Positions 1-8,086 of a stretch of DNA of 61,255 bases are shown here, in pieces (position 1 is the stretch's first letter; each line of letters begins with the position of its first letter). Origin of the DNA: Thermoactinospora rubra. GTDB taxonomy: Bacteria > Actinomycetota > Actinomycetes > Streptosporangiales > Streptosporangiaceae. Both the position numbers and the translations under genes were made by a program. The notes under the pieces were generated by a model. It was not told where the DNA came from. It worked only from the letters and a program-made list of their open reading frames with translations, and searched no databases. The stretch is from NCBI RefSeq assembly GCF_002093975.1, contig NZ_KZ084335.1, positions 85,300-146,554 of the forward strand, given 5' to 3'.

Positions 1-80
1 CGGTGCGGACCCTTCTGCGCCGGGTCGGCGAGGAGGGGTACGGCGGAGCCCGGCGCCTGCGAACGGCGGCAAGCCGGTGA
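1..80 (+). CDS. 3' end of an unidentified gene upstream of the SsuC-like permease
   Basis: Only the last 25 codons are inside the window, read in the frame starting at base 3 and ending at the TGA at 78-80. The visible tail is arginine-rich and carries no diagnostic motif. The stop overlaps the GTG start of the next gene by the four bases GTGA, which implies the same operon and translational coupling. By analogy with alkanesulfonate/nitrate transport operons it could be the ATPase or binding-protein gene, but the sequence does not show this. Confidence 0.55.
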   Translation, partial: VRTLLRRVGEEGYGGARRLRTAASR

Positions 81-835
81 CAGCCGTGGCGAGAAGGGCG
101 TTCCGCGCCTCGGCCGCGATCGTTCTCCTGGCGGCCGTCTGGGAGACGCTGCCGAGGCTGGGCGCGGTCAACCCCGTCTTCCTCCCGCCCCTCACCGAGG
201 TGCTCACCGCCTGGTACGACCTCCTGCGCACCGGCCAGCTCCTCGACCACACCCAGGCCAGCCTCCTGCGCTCCCTCACCGGGTTCGCCCTGGCGATCGC
301 CACCGCCATCCCCCTCGGCCTGCTGATCGGCTGGTACCGCCCGCTGGCCGGGTTCCTCAACCCCGTCCTGGAGCTGTTCCGCAACACCGCGGCCCTGGCC
401 CTGCTGCCGGTGTTCGTGCTGATCCTCGGCCTGGGCGAGACGTCCAAGGTGGCGATCATCCTGTACGCCTGCTCCTGGCCGATCCTCCTCAACACCATCG
501 CGGGCGTCAGGAACGTGGACCCGCTCCTGGTCAAGTCGGCGAGGTCCATGGGCCTCAACGCCGCCCGCCTGTTCCAGAAGGTGATCCTCCCGGCCGCCGT
601 CCCGACCGTGTTCACCGGGATCCGCCTGGCCGGCGCCTACTCGATCCTCGTGCTCATCGCCGCCGAGATGGTGGGCGCCAAGGCCGGGCTGGGCTACCTC
701 ATCAACTACGCCCAGCTGAACTTCCGCGTCACCGACATGTACGCCGCGATCATCACGATCTCGGTGCTGGGCCTGCTGTTCAACCTGTCCCTGGTGCGCC
801 TGGAGCGCCGCTTTTCGACCTGGAGGACGACGTGA
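77..835 (+). CDS. SsuC/TauC-type ABC transporter permease
   Basis: A 252-residue integral membrane protein with about six hydrophobic segments. The EAA-type loop near residues 152-185 (SARSMGLN, then VILPAAVPTVFTGIRLA) contacts the ATPase in the nitrate/sulfonate/taurine permease family. It would form the channel of an importer for a sulfonate-like substrate. The GTG start overlaps the upstream stop, and its own TGA overlaps the GTG of the monooxygenase gene, so the genes are tightly coupled. The neighbouring SnaA-type monooxygenase and two flavin reductases support an organosulfur substrate; a nitrogen heterocycle or chelate is the alternative. Family is clear, substrate is inferred. Confidence 0.85.
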   Translation: MTAVARRAFRASAAIVLLAAVWETLPRLGAVNPVFLPPLTEVLTAWYDLLRTGQLLDHTQASLLRSLTGFALAIATAIPLGLLIGWYRPLAGFLNPVLELFRNTAALALLPVFVLILGLGETSKVAIILYACSWPILLNTIAGVRNVDPLLVKSARSMGLNAARLFQKVILPAAVPTVFTGIRLAGAYSILVLIAAEMVGAKAGLGYLINYAQLNFRVTDMYAAIITISVLGLLFNLSLVRLERRFSTWRTT

Positions 836-2133
836 CGATGCACCTCAACGCCTTCCTCATGGGCGTCGGCCACCACGAGGCGGCCTGGCGGCACCCGCGG
901 ACCGAACCCCGGCGCGTCACCGACATACGCCACTACCAGCAGCTCGCCCAGACCGCCGAGCGCGGCAAGCTCGACTCGGTCTTCCTGGCCGACGGCCTGG
1001 CCCTGTGGGGCGACGTCCGGCACAACGCCCTCGGCGGCCTCGAACCGCTGACCCTGCTCAGCGCCCTGGCCACGGCGACCGAGCGCATCGGGCTCATCGC
1101 CACCGTCTCCACCACCTACAACGAGCCCTTCCACGTGGCGCGCAAGTTCGCCTCGCTGGACCACATCAGCGGCGGCCGGGCCGGGTGGAACATCGTCACC
1201 TCCGCCACCGAGGCGGAAGCCGCCAACTTCGGCGTCCGGCGCCCCGCCCACAGCACCCGCTACCACCGGGCCGAGGAGTTCCTGGAGGTGGCGCTGGGGT
1301 TGTGGGACAGCTGGGCGCCCGGCGCGGTCCTGGCCGACCGGGCCGGCGGCGTCTACGCCGACGCGAGCAAGATCAGGCCGCTCGACCACCTCGGGACGCA
1401 CTTCAAGGTCCAGGGGCCGCTCAACGTCCAGCGCTCCCCGCAGGGCCGGCCGCTGCTGGTGCAGGCCGGCTCGTCGGAGGACGGCAAGGAGTTCGCCGCG
1501 CGGTTCGCCGAGGCGGTCTTCACCGCCCAGCAGACCCTGGCGGACGCGCAGGAGTTCTACGCCGACCTCAAGCGCCGCCTGCCCGCCTACGGGCGCGAGC
1601 CGTACGAGCTGAAGATCCTGCCGGGGATCTCGCCCATCGTCGGCTCCACCGAGCGGGAGGCGCTGCGCCTGGAGCGGGAGCTGGAGGAGCTGATCATTCC
1701 GGAGTACGGCGTGCGGCAGCTGTCGGGCATCCTCGGCGTCGACCTGTCCGGCGAGCCGCTCGACGGGCCCCTGCCGGACGTCGAGCCCAACCCGGACGGC
1801 CAGCAGAGCCGCCAGAAGCTCGTGCTCGACCTGGCCCGGCGCGAGAGGCTGACGATCCGCCAGCTGATCAGGCGGCTGGCGGGCGGCCGGGGGCACCGCG
1901 TGGTGGCCGGGACGCCCGAGCAGATCGCCGGCCAGCTGCAGGAGTGGTACGAGAACGGCGCGGCCGACGGCTTCAACGTGATGCCGCCGCTGCTGCCCGG
2001 CGGGCTGGAGGACTTCGTCGACCACGTGGTCCCCGAGCTGCAGATCCGCGGGCTGTTCCGCAAGGAGTACGAGGCCCGCACCCTGCGCGGGCACTACGGG
2101 CTCGAGCCCGCCGGCCGGGGGAGGGCCGCATGA
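832..2133 (+). CDS. NtaA/SnaA/DszA-type FMN-dependent monooxygenase (luciferase-like)
   Basis: A 433-residue protein of the usual family length. It begins with the family N-terminus (MHLNAFLMGVGHHEAAWRHP) and carries the typical SGGRAGWNIVTS stretch around residues 115-127 and a YHRAEEFLEV segment near residue 145. Members oxidise nitrilotriacetate, pristinamycin or sulfur heterocycles with FMNH2 supplied by a separate reductase. Here two candidate reductases follow directly in the operon (4-base overlaps), giving a self-contained two-component oxygenase. The permease upstream suggests an imported substrate, most likely an organosulfur compound. The GTG start at 832 overlaps the upstream TGA. 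The exact substrate cannot be read from the sequence. Confidence 0.88.
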   Translation: MTMHLNAFLMGVGHHEAAWRHPRTEPRRVTDIRHYQQLAQTAERGKLDSVFLADGLALWGDVRHNALGGLEPLTLLSALATATERIGLIATVSTTYNEPFHVARKFASLDHISGGRAGWNIVTSATEAEAANFGVRRPAHSTRYHRAEEFLEVALGLWDSWAPGAVLADRAGGVYADASKIRPLDHLGTHFKVQGPLNVQRSPQGRPLLVQAGSSEDGKEFAARFAEAVFTAQQTLADAQEFYADLKRRLPAYGREPYELKILPGISPIVGSTEREALRLERELEELIIPEYGVRQLSGILGVDLSGEPLDGPLPDVEPNPDGQQSRQKLVLDLARRERLTIRQLIRRLAGGRGHRVVAGTPEQIAGQLQEWYENGAADGFNVMPPLLPGGLEDFVDHVVPELQIRGLFRKEYEARTLRGHYGLEPAGRGRAA

Positions 2134-2636
2134 GCGTCGTCACCGTGGTGGGCAACCCGCGCGCCGGATCGCGCACCCTGCGGGCCGCGCTGCTGGCGAC
2201 CGGCGCGCTCGTCGCGGAGCTGGGCCACGAGGGGCCGCGCGACGTCGTCGACCTGTCCGCGCTGGCGCCCGTGCTGCTCGCCCCGGGCGCGCACGCCGGG
2301 CTGGAGATCGCGCTGGAGCTGGTCGCCGGCGCGAGCGTCGCGGTCTACGCCAGCCCCACCTACAAGGCCACCTACACGGGCCTGCTGAAGGCGTTCCTGG
2401 ACCGGCTGCCGCCGCGGGCGCTGGCCGGGCAGAGCGCGCTTCCCCTCCTGGTCATGGGCGACCCCCGGCACGCGATGGCGGTGGAGGCCCACTTCCGCCC
2501 GCTGCTGGTCGAGCTGGGCGCGCACGTGCCCACGCCCGGCCTGGCGCTGCTGGAGTCGCAGCTGGAGGACGCGGAGGTGCCGGCGGCGTGGGCGCGCCAG
2601 GTGGCGCCCCAGATCAGGACGGGGGTGCTGCGATGA
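2130..2636 (+). CDS. SsuE-like NAD(P)H-dependent FMN reductase
   Basis: A 168-residue flavodoxin-fold protein. Near the N-terminus is the phosphate-binding loop GNPRAGSRT, and at about residues 73-94 the SPTYKATYTGLLKAFLD segment characteristic of SsuE/MsuE reductases. It would reduce FMN for the adjacent monooxygenase. The ATG overlaps the monooxygenase stop (ATGA) and its own TGA overlaps the next ATG, so the gene is embedded in the operon. Having both this and a second, structurally unrelated flavin reductase next door is redundant; one may serve another oxygenase. Confidence 0.87.
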   Translation: MSVVTVVGNPRAGSRTLRAALLATGALVAELGHEGPRDVVDLSALAPVLLAPGAHAGLEIALELVAGASVAVYASPTYKATYTGLLKAFLDRLPPRALAGQSALPLLVMGDPRHAMAVEAHFRPLLVELGAHVPTPGLALLESQLEDAEVPAAWARQVAPQIRTGVLR

Positions 2637-3124
2637 CGCTGACCACCGTCGACGCCGACCGCTTCCGCGGAGCGCTGGCCCAGCACGCCGCCGGGGTGGT
2701 GGTCGTCACCGCGCTGCCGGAGGGCGTGCCGGTCGGGCTGACCGCGACGTCGTTCTCCTCGGCCAGCCTCGACCCGCCGCTGGTCAGCTTCTCCATCGAC
2801 CGGGGGTCTGCCACCTGGCCCTGGCTGCGGCTGGCCGACCACTTCGCGGTCAACGTGCTGGCCGCCGACCAGGCGGACCTGGCCACCCGCTTCGCCCGGC
2901 GCGGCGTCGACCGCTTCGGCGGCTCCACCCGCTGGCGGCCTGGCCCGTACGGCACGCCGCTGCTGGACGGCGTGGCCGCGCACGTGGTCTGTCACCTGCA
3001 CGCCACCCACGACATAGGCGACCACGTCCTGGTCGTCGGGGCGGTGGCGGACGTGACGGTGCATCCGGCCCGGCCGCTGCTGTACCACCGCGGCCGGTAC
3101 GGGCGGTTCGAGGCGAGCCGGTAG
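2633..3124 (+). CDS. Flavin reductase-like domain protein (HpaC/DIM6 family)
   Basis: A 163-residue split-barrel FMN-binding protein with the N-terminal pattern FRGALAQHAAGVVVVTA, followed by GLTATSFSSASLDPPLVSFS, both typical of the short-chain flavin reductase component of two-component monooxygenases. The C-terminal HRGRYGRFE also fits the family. The ATG at 2633 is chosen because it overlaps the previous TGA; an upstream start would read through the FMN reductase. It ends 3 bp from a convergent gene, leaving no room for a separate terminator. A paralogue of exactly the same length (163 aa) closes the OpuC operon at 52898-53389. Confidence 0.87.
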   Translation: MTLTTVDADRFRGALAQHAAGVVVVTALPEGVPVGLTATSFSSASLDPPLVSFSIDRGSATWPWLRLADHFAVNVLAADQADLATRFARRGVDRFGGSTRWRPGPYGTPLLDGVAAHVVCHLHATHDIGDHVLVVGAVADVTVHPARPLLYHRGRYGRFEASR

Positions 3125-3127
3125 GGC

Positions 3128-4174
3128 TCAGGCGAGGCGCACGGCTCCGCGGCCGGTCGGCAGCGGCAGGTCCAGGAGCGTGCGGATGCCCGGGGCGGCC
3201 GTGACGACGGCGGGGATGGAGTTCACCGCGTGCGCGGCCGCCGCCGCCAGCCCGTGGGAGACCTCCTCCACGGAGACGGTCATCTCGGGCACGCCCTCGA
3301 TGTGGATGGTGAACCCGGGCTCGGCCCAGCGGCCGACCCGGGTGGCGTCGGCCTTGTACACGCACTCCACCGTCATGAACGGCCGCCCGCGCACCAGCCC
3401 GGAGAACACCCACCGGGAGGCGGAGACCGTGCCCTCGCGCACCAGCCCGGCGGCGATCGCGAACTCCTCGGAGGCGAGCTCGAACTCGTCGCTCTCCTCG
3501 ACCTCGTCCAGCCGGATGCCCAGCGCGTCGGCCACCAGCTGGACGCTTTCCGCGAACAGCGCCCGCTGGAAGGCGCGATAGGGCCGGATCGAGGAGGAGT
3601 AGTCCTTGGCCGAGCGGGTGAAGCCGATCAGGTCGACGACGATCTGGCGGGAGGGGTGCCCGCGGAAGTCGGAGGACTCCCGCACGTAGATGTGGTCCAC
3701 GCGGCTGGACAGCCCGGTCAGCGCCAGAGGTAAGTAGTCGCTCATGAAGCCCGGGTTGACGCCCGTGCCGTGCAGCGAGGAGCCGCCCTTCGCGCAGGCC
3801 GTCTCGATGCGCTCGACCAGGCCCGGGCCGTACGCCCTGGGGTAGACGAAGCCCGTGGTGGTGATGACGTTCTTGCCCGCGGCGAGCAGCGAGCAGATGG
3901 TCTCGACGTCGGCCGACGGGTCGTCGCCGAAGTACGCGGCCGGCAGCGGCATGTGGAGCACGCAGTCGGCCGGCAGGTCGAGGATGCGCTCGACGTCGTC
4001 GGTGCAGGGGACGCCCACGGCGGGGAGCCCGACCAGCTCGCCGGCGTCGACCCCGACCTTGTCGGGGTCGTAGACAAGGACCCCGGCCAGCTCCAGATCC
4101 GCCTTGGCCAGCACACTCCGCAGGGCGTAGCGCCCGACGGCTCCGGTCGCCCACTGAACCACGCGGAAGGGCAT
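3128..4174 (-). CDS. Dihydrodipicolinate reductase-like / 2,4-diaminopentanoate dehydrogenase family oxidoreductase
   Basis: A 348-residue NAD(P)-binding protein whose N-terminus (VVQWATGAVGRYALR) is the Rossmann loop variant seen in actinobacterial proteins annotated as dihydrodipicolinate reductase N-domain or amine dehydrogenase. It is not DapB, which is much shorter. Such genes are frequent in mycobacterial lipid and steroid loci, which fits the divergent SDR next door, but no reaction can be assigned. GGAGGT lies three bases before the ATG at 4174. One leucine is encoded by the rare TTA codon (3731-3733). Confidence 0.75.
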   Translation of the reverse strand: MPFRVVQWATGAVGRYALRSVLAKADLELAGVLVYDPDKVGVDAGELVGLPAVGVPCTDDVERILDLPADCVLHMPLPAAYFGDDPSADVETICSLLAAGKNVITTTGFVYPRAYGPGLVERIETACAKGGSSLHGTGVNPGFMSDYLPLALTGLSSRVDHIYVRESSDFRGHPSRQIVVDLIGFTRSAKDYSSSIRPYRAFQRALFAESVQLVADALGIRLDEVEESDEFELASEEFAIAAGLVREGTVSASRWVFSGLVRGRPFMTVECVYKADATRVGRWAEPGFTIHIEGVPEMTVSVEEVSHGLAAAAAHAVNSIPAVVTAAPGIRTLLDLPLPTGRGAVRLA

Positions 4175-4291
4175 GGCACCTCCTGCCCGTGGGGAAGGGC
4201 GAGCCCGCAGGCGTCCTCGCCCTTTGGGAGCCCAGAACTCTAGCAGAAATTCACTCGTCCGATCACTATCCGCGACGATCAGGGCCCGTAC

Positions 4292-4306
4292 TAGAATGTT
4301 GTTCTC
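4292..4306 (+). promoter_or_regulatory. Inverted repeat with -10-like TAGAAT upstream of the SDR gene
   Basis: TAGAATGTTGTTCTC lies 23 bases before the SDR start. Its arms resemble KstR half-sites (TAGAA and TTCTc), but the spacing is one base longer than the KstR consensus and the AAC/GTT core is not intact. The first half also reads as a good -10 hexamer. Treated here as promoter plus possible degenerate operator. Confidence 0.35.
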
Positions 4307-4329
4307 TTTCGAGAAGGGCGGAGGGTCGC

Positions 4330-5202
4330 ATGTTGCGGTTCGATGACAAGGTCGCGATCGTCACCGGCGCGGGACACGGTCTGGGCAGGTCGCACGCGCT
4401 GTTGCTGGCCGAGCGGGGCGCCAGGGTGGTCGTCAACGACCTCGGCGGCGCGCTCGACGGGACCGGCGCCTCGACCGGACCGGCCACCGAGGTCGCCGAG
4501 CTGATCAAGAAGAACGGCGGCGAGGCCGTCGCGAACACCGACAACGTCGCCACCCCCGAGGGCGCCCGCGCCATCGTGCAGACCGCGCTCGACTCGTTCG
4601 GCCGCGTCGACATCGTCGTCAACAACGCCGGCATCCTGCGCGACAAGTCGTTCGGGAAGATGACGGCCGAGGAGTTCGACGCGGTGATCGCGGTGCACGT
4701 GCGCGGCTCGTTCCTCGTCACGCAGGCGGCCTATCCGCACCTCAAGCAGCAGGGCTACGGGCGCATCGTCAACACCTCCAGCCCGGCGGGGCTGTTCGGC
4801 AACTTCGGCCAGGCCAACTACTCCACGGCCAAGATGGGGCTCGTCGGGCTGACCAAGACGCTGGCCATCGAGGGGGCGCGCAACGGCATCAAGGCCAACG
4901 CGATCGCGCCCATCGCGTGGACGCGCATGACGGAGTCGCTGCTGCCGGCGGAGTTCGAGGCGAAGTTCACCCCGGAGCGGGTCAGCGCGCTGGTGGCCTA
5001 CCTGTGCCACGACACGTGCGAGGCGTCGGGCGAGGTGTTCAGCGTCGGCGGCGGCCGGGTCGCCCGGGTGTTCGTGGCCGAGGGGCCGGGCTGGAAGAGC
5101 GACTCGATCGACCCCGAGGGGATCGCGGCCAACTGGGAGGCGATCATGGCCGAGCAGCCGTACGTGCTGACGGCGCAGGACTCGATGAAGGCGATGCTGT
5201 AG
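4330..5202 (+). CDS. SDR family dehydrogenase resembling MFE2 / Hsd4 (3-hydroxyacyl-CoA or 17-hydroxysteroid dehydrogenase)
   Basis: A 290-residue classical short-chain dehydrogenase: cofactor loop TGAGHGLGRS (12-21), NNAG (98-101), catalytic Ser150/151, Tyr164 and Lys168 in YSTAK. The N-terminus (MLRFDDKVAIVTGAG) and the C-terminal FVAEGPGWKSDS tail match the dehydrogenase half of peroxisomal multifunctional enzyme 2 and mycobacterial Hsd4A/Rv0148-type proteins, so it should oxidise a beta-hydroxyacyl-CoA or 17-hydroxysteroid. GGAGGG precedes the ATG by four bases. Steroid genes elsewhere in the window make Hsd4A-like function attractive, but the promoter lacks a clean KstR site. Transcription ends at the palindrome at 5254-5281. 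Confidence 0.82.
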   Translation: MLRFDDKVAIVTGAGHGLGRSHALLLAERGARVVVNDLGGALDGTGASTGPATEVAELIKKNGGEAVANTDNVATPEGARAIVQTALDSFGRVDIVVNNAGILRDKSFGKMTAEEFDAVIAVHVRGSFLVTQAAYPHLKQQGYGRIVNTSSPAGLFGNFGQANYSTAKMGLVGLTKTLAIEGARNGIKANAIAPIAWTRMTESLLPAEFEAKFTPERVSALVAYLCHDTCEASGEVFSVGGGRVARVFVAEGPGWKSDSIDPEGIAANWEAIMAEQPYVLTAQDSMKAML

Positions 5203-5222
5203 CTCCCCGGAGAGCTCTCCAG

Positions 5223-5253
5223 GGCGCGACAGAGGCGCGACAGGGGCGCGACA
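5223..5253. repeat. Three tandem copies of a 10-11 bp unit (GGCGCGACAG)
   Basis: The unit GGCGCGACAG occurs three times with one-base joints immediately before the terminator hairpin. Non-coding; probably slipped-strand expansion. No function visible. Confidence 0.7.
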
Positions 5254-5281
5254 GGGCCGGTACGGCATGCCGTACCGGCCC
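5254..5281 (+). terminator. Perfect palindrome, probable terminator of the SDR gene
   Basis: GGGCCGGTACGGC and its exact complement GCCGTACCGGCCC flank a central AT, a 28-base perfect palindrome 52 bases after the SDR stop. There is no U-run, as is usual for actinobacterial terminators. It may act on both strands. Confidence 0.6.
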
Positions 5282-5349
5282 TTCGTCATGTGGCAGGAGA
5301 GCCACCAGAGCACCTTTGTTCGGAAATCGACGGAAGTCTCAGCAAATCT

Positions 5350-5365
5350 CAAGAAAAGTATCTTG
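5350..5365. promoter_or_regulatory. Inverted repeat in the ROK gene promoter
   Basis: CAAGA and TCTTG arms separated by six bases lie 33-48 bases upstream of the ROK start in an unusually A-rich stretch. Position and symmetry suggest an operator for the ROK protein itself; this is inference from location only. Confidence 0.4.
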
Positions 5366-5397
5366 CTTACGCCAAAGATCGACCTTATTGTCGCCGC

Positions 5398-6576
5398 ATG
5401 ACCCTCACACCGGGCGAGGAGCGGCCGTTGGGCGGCTCCCCGGGCGATGTTCTGACGCTGATCAGCGCCGGTTCCGCCACGACCCGGTCAGATCTGGCAC
5501 GGCTGACCGGCCTGGCCAGATCGACGATCTCCCAGCGCGTGGACGCCCTGATCGAGTGCGGCCTGGTGCAGGAGACGGTCACCGGTGAGTCGACGGGCGG
5601 CCGGCCGCCCCGCCAGCTGCGCCTGCACACCGACAACAGCGCGGTGGCCGGCGTCGACCTGGGCGCCACGCACTGCAGGATCGCGGTGATGGACCTGACG
5701 GGCCGGGTGCTGGCCTCGGCCGAGGACCCGCTGCACGTCGCCGAGGGCCCCGAGGTCGTCCTCGGCCACGTCGAGGAGCGCGTCAACGCCCTGCTCCTGC
5801 AGGCGGGGCGCTCCCGCGCGGCCCTCAAGGCCATGGGCATCGGCGTGCCCGGGCCCGTGGAGTTCGCCACGGGACGGCCGAACAACCCGCCGATAATGCC
5901 GGGCTGGAACGACTACCCGATCCCCGAGTTCTTCTCCGGCACGACCGTGCTGGTGGACAACGACGTCAACGTCATGGCGCTGGGGGAGCACCGCAACGCC
6001 TTCCCGCAGCGCAGGTACCTGCTGTTCGTCAAGGTCGGCACCGGCATCGGCTGCGGCGTCGTCGCCGACGGCCGGCTGCACCGCGGGGCCCAGGGCTCGG
6101 CCGGCGACATCGGCCACATCCGGGTCAGCGGCCACGACCACATGGGCTGCCGGTGCGGCAACAGCGCCTGCCTGGAGGCGGTCGCCGGGGGCGCCGCCCT
6201 CGCCCGGCAGCTGACCGACCTCGGCTTTTCCGCCGAGTCGGGCGCCGACGTCGTCGCGCTCGTGCAAAGCGGCAACACCCAGGCGCTGCGCCTGGTCAGA
6301 GAGGCGGGCCGGCTCATCGGCGAGGTGCTGGCGAGCCTGGTCAACTTCTTCAACCCCGAAGTCATCGTCATCGGCGGCGTGCTGGCCAGGGTCCACGAGC
6401 ACCTGCTCGCGGGCATCAGGGAGACCGTCTACCGGCGCTCCCTGCCGCTGGCCACCCACCACCTGGACATCGTGCCGAGCCGGGTGGGCGAGGACGCGGC
6501 GGCACTGGGCGCCGGGATCCTCGCCATCGAGCACTACCTATCACCCGACAACATCAACCGCATCGTCAACGCATAG
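5398..6576 (+). CDS. ROK-family transcriptional regulator of the sugar locus
   Basis: A 392-residue repressor/kinase-fold protein. Residues about 15-65 form a winged helix-turn-helix (TRSDLARLTGLARSTISQRV). The ROK domain follows, with GVDLGATHCRIAVMD, the sugar-binding GDIGHIRV and the zinc motif CRCGNSACLE. It would bind DNA and release it on binding a sugar or sugar phosphate. The ATG at 5398 gives the usual ROK regulator length; in-frame upstream codons lie in the promoter region. It sits 10 bases before the ABC importer genes, the standard arrangement for a regulator of a ribose-type uptake operon. Confidence 0.88.
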   Translation: MTLTPGEERPLGGSPGDVLTLISAGSATTRSDLARLTGLARSTISQRVDALIECGLVQETVTGESTGGRPPRQLRLHTDNSAVAGVDLGATHCRIAVMDLTGRVLASAEDPLHVAEGPEVVLGHVEERVNALLLQAGRSRAALKAMGIGVPGPVEFATGRPNNPPIMPGWNDYPIPEFFSGTTVLVDNDVNVMALGEHRNAFPQRRYLLFVKVGTGIGCGVVADGRLHRGAQGSAGDIGHIRVSGHDHMGCRCGNSACLEAVAGGAALARQLTDLGFSAESGADVVALVQSGNTQALRLVREAGRLIGEVLASLVNFFNPEVIVIGGVLARVHEHLLAGIRETVYRRSLPLATHHLDIVPSRVGEDAAALGAGILAIEHYLSPDNINRIVNA

Positions 6577-6586
6577 GACGCACGCC

Positions 6587-8086
6587 ATGACGGAACTGCT
6601 GGTCATGCGGGGCATCGTCAAGGAGTTTCCCGGAGTCAGGGCGCTGGACGGCGTGGACCTGGAGGTCCGCGCGGGCGAGGTGCACTGCCTGCTGGGCCAG
6701 AACGGCGCGGGCAAGTCCACGCTGATCAAGATCCTCGCCGGGGTGCACTCGCCGGACGCCGGGACGATCACGTTCCAGGGCAGGGAGGTACGGCCCGCGA
6801 GCCCCGTGGACGCGCTCCGCCTCGGCCTGTCCACGATCTATCAGGAGCTCGACCTCGTCGACGGGCTCAGCGTGGCCGAGAACATCTTCCTCGGTCACGA
6901 GCACGCCCGCTGGGGCTTCCTGCGCCGCGCGAGCGCCAACCGGGCGGCCCGCGAGGTGCTGGGCCGGCTGGGCCATCCGGAGATCAGGCCGACCACCGAG
7001 GTGGGCCGCCTGTCCCCGGCCGCCAAGCAGGTCGTGTCGATGGCCAGGGCGCTGTCGCACGACGCGCGGCTGATCGTCATGGACGAGCCGTCGGCGGCGC
7101 TGGCCCACGACGAGGTGGCCAACCTGTTTCGCATCATCCGCGAGCTGACCGCCCAGGGCGTGGCCGTGGTCTACATCTCCCACCGCCTGGAGGAGATCCG
7201 CGAGATCGGCGACCGGGTGACGGTGCTGAAGGACGGCCGCGCGGTCGCCGTCGGCCTGCCCGCCAAGGAGACGCCGACCTCGCGGATCGTGTCGCTGATG
7301 ACCGGCAGGAACGTGGAGTACGTCTTCCCGCCGCGCGGCCCGCGCACCTTCGGCGAGGAGGTGCTGCGCGTGGAGAACCTCGGCTCGCCGGGCGTGTTCC
7401 ACGACGTGTCGTTCTCGGTGCGGGCCGGGGAGATCGTCGGGCTGGCGGGCCTGGTGGGCTCGGGCCGTTCGGAGATCCTGGAGGCCGTGTACGGCGCGCG
7501 CCCCCACACCGGGCGCGTGCTGCTGCAAGGCAGGCCCGTCGGCCGGGGCGGCACCCGCCGGACCGTGCAGATGGGCATGGGCCTGGCCCCCGAGGAGCGC
7601 AAGGCCCAGGCGCTCCTGCTGGACCAGAGCGTGACCTCCAACATCACGCTCGGCAGCTTGACCCGCTACGCCAAGGCGGGCTGGCTGGACCGGGCACGGG
7701 AGCGCGCCGACGCCAGGGAACTGGTGCGGACGCTCGACATCCGGCCCCCCGATCCGGAACGGCCGATCAAGACGCTGTCCGGCGGCAACCAGCAGAAGGC
7801 GGTGCTGGCCCGGTGGCTGCTCAACGAGCGCAAGCTGCTGCTGCTGGACGAGCCGACCCGGGGCGTGGACGTCGGGGCGAGAGCCGAGCTGTACGGGGTG
7901 ATCCGGCGGCTGGCCGACGAGGGGATCGCGGTCCTGCTCGTCTCCAGCGAGGTGCCGGAGGTGCTGGGCCTGGCCGACCGCGTGCTCGTCATCCGCGAGG
8001 GTCACGTCATCCACGAGGGTGACGCCACCGAGCTGGACGAGCACGCCGTACTCGACATGATCATGGAAGGGAGCGCGGTGTCATGA
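6587..8086 (+). CDS. Sugar ABC transporter, double-domain ATPase (RbsA/XylG type)
   Basis: A 499-residue ATPase with two fused nucleotide-binding domains. The first has Walker A GQNGAGKST (about 37-45), Walker B LIVMDEPS and a diverged signature (LSPAAKQV). The second has a degenerate Walker A (GLVGSGRSE) but a normal signature LSGGNQQK and LLLDEPTRGVD. One hydrolytic and one structural site is the rule in the CUT2 (ribose/xylose/inositol) class. It powers uptake by the following permease (ATGA overlap at 8083). No ligand specificity can be read from this subunit. Confidence 0.9.
   Translation: MTELLVMRGIVKEFPGVRALDGVDLEVRAGEVHCLLGQNGAGKSTLIKILAGVHSPDAGTITFQGREVRPASPVDALRLGLSTIYQELDLVDGLSVAENIFLGHEHARWGFLRRASANRAAREVLGRLGHPEIRPTTEVGRLSPAAKQVVSMARALSHDARLIVMDEPSAALAHDEVANLFRIIRELTAQGVAVVYISHRLEEIREIGDRVTVLKDGRAVAVGLPAKETPTSRIVSLMTGRNVEYVFPPRGPRTFGEEVLRVENLGSPGVFHDVSFSVRAGEIVGLAGLVGSGRSEILEAVYGARPHTGRVLLQGRPVGRGGTRRTVQMGMGLAPEERKAQALLLDQSVTSNITLGSLTRYAKAGWLDRARERADARELVRTLDIRPPDPERPIKTLSGGNQQKAVLARWLLNERKLLLLDEPTRGVDVGARAELYGVIRRLADEGIAVLLVSSEVPEVLGLADRVLVIREGHVIHEGDATELDEHAVLDMIMEGSAVS

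Noticed and set aside
4292..4306. TAGAATGTTGTTCTC before the SDR gene as a KstR operator
   Set aside because: Spacing is 15 rather than 14 bases and the AAC/GTT core is broken. Kept only as a promoter element with a possible degenerate operator.
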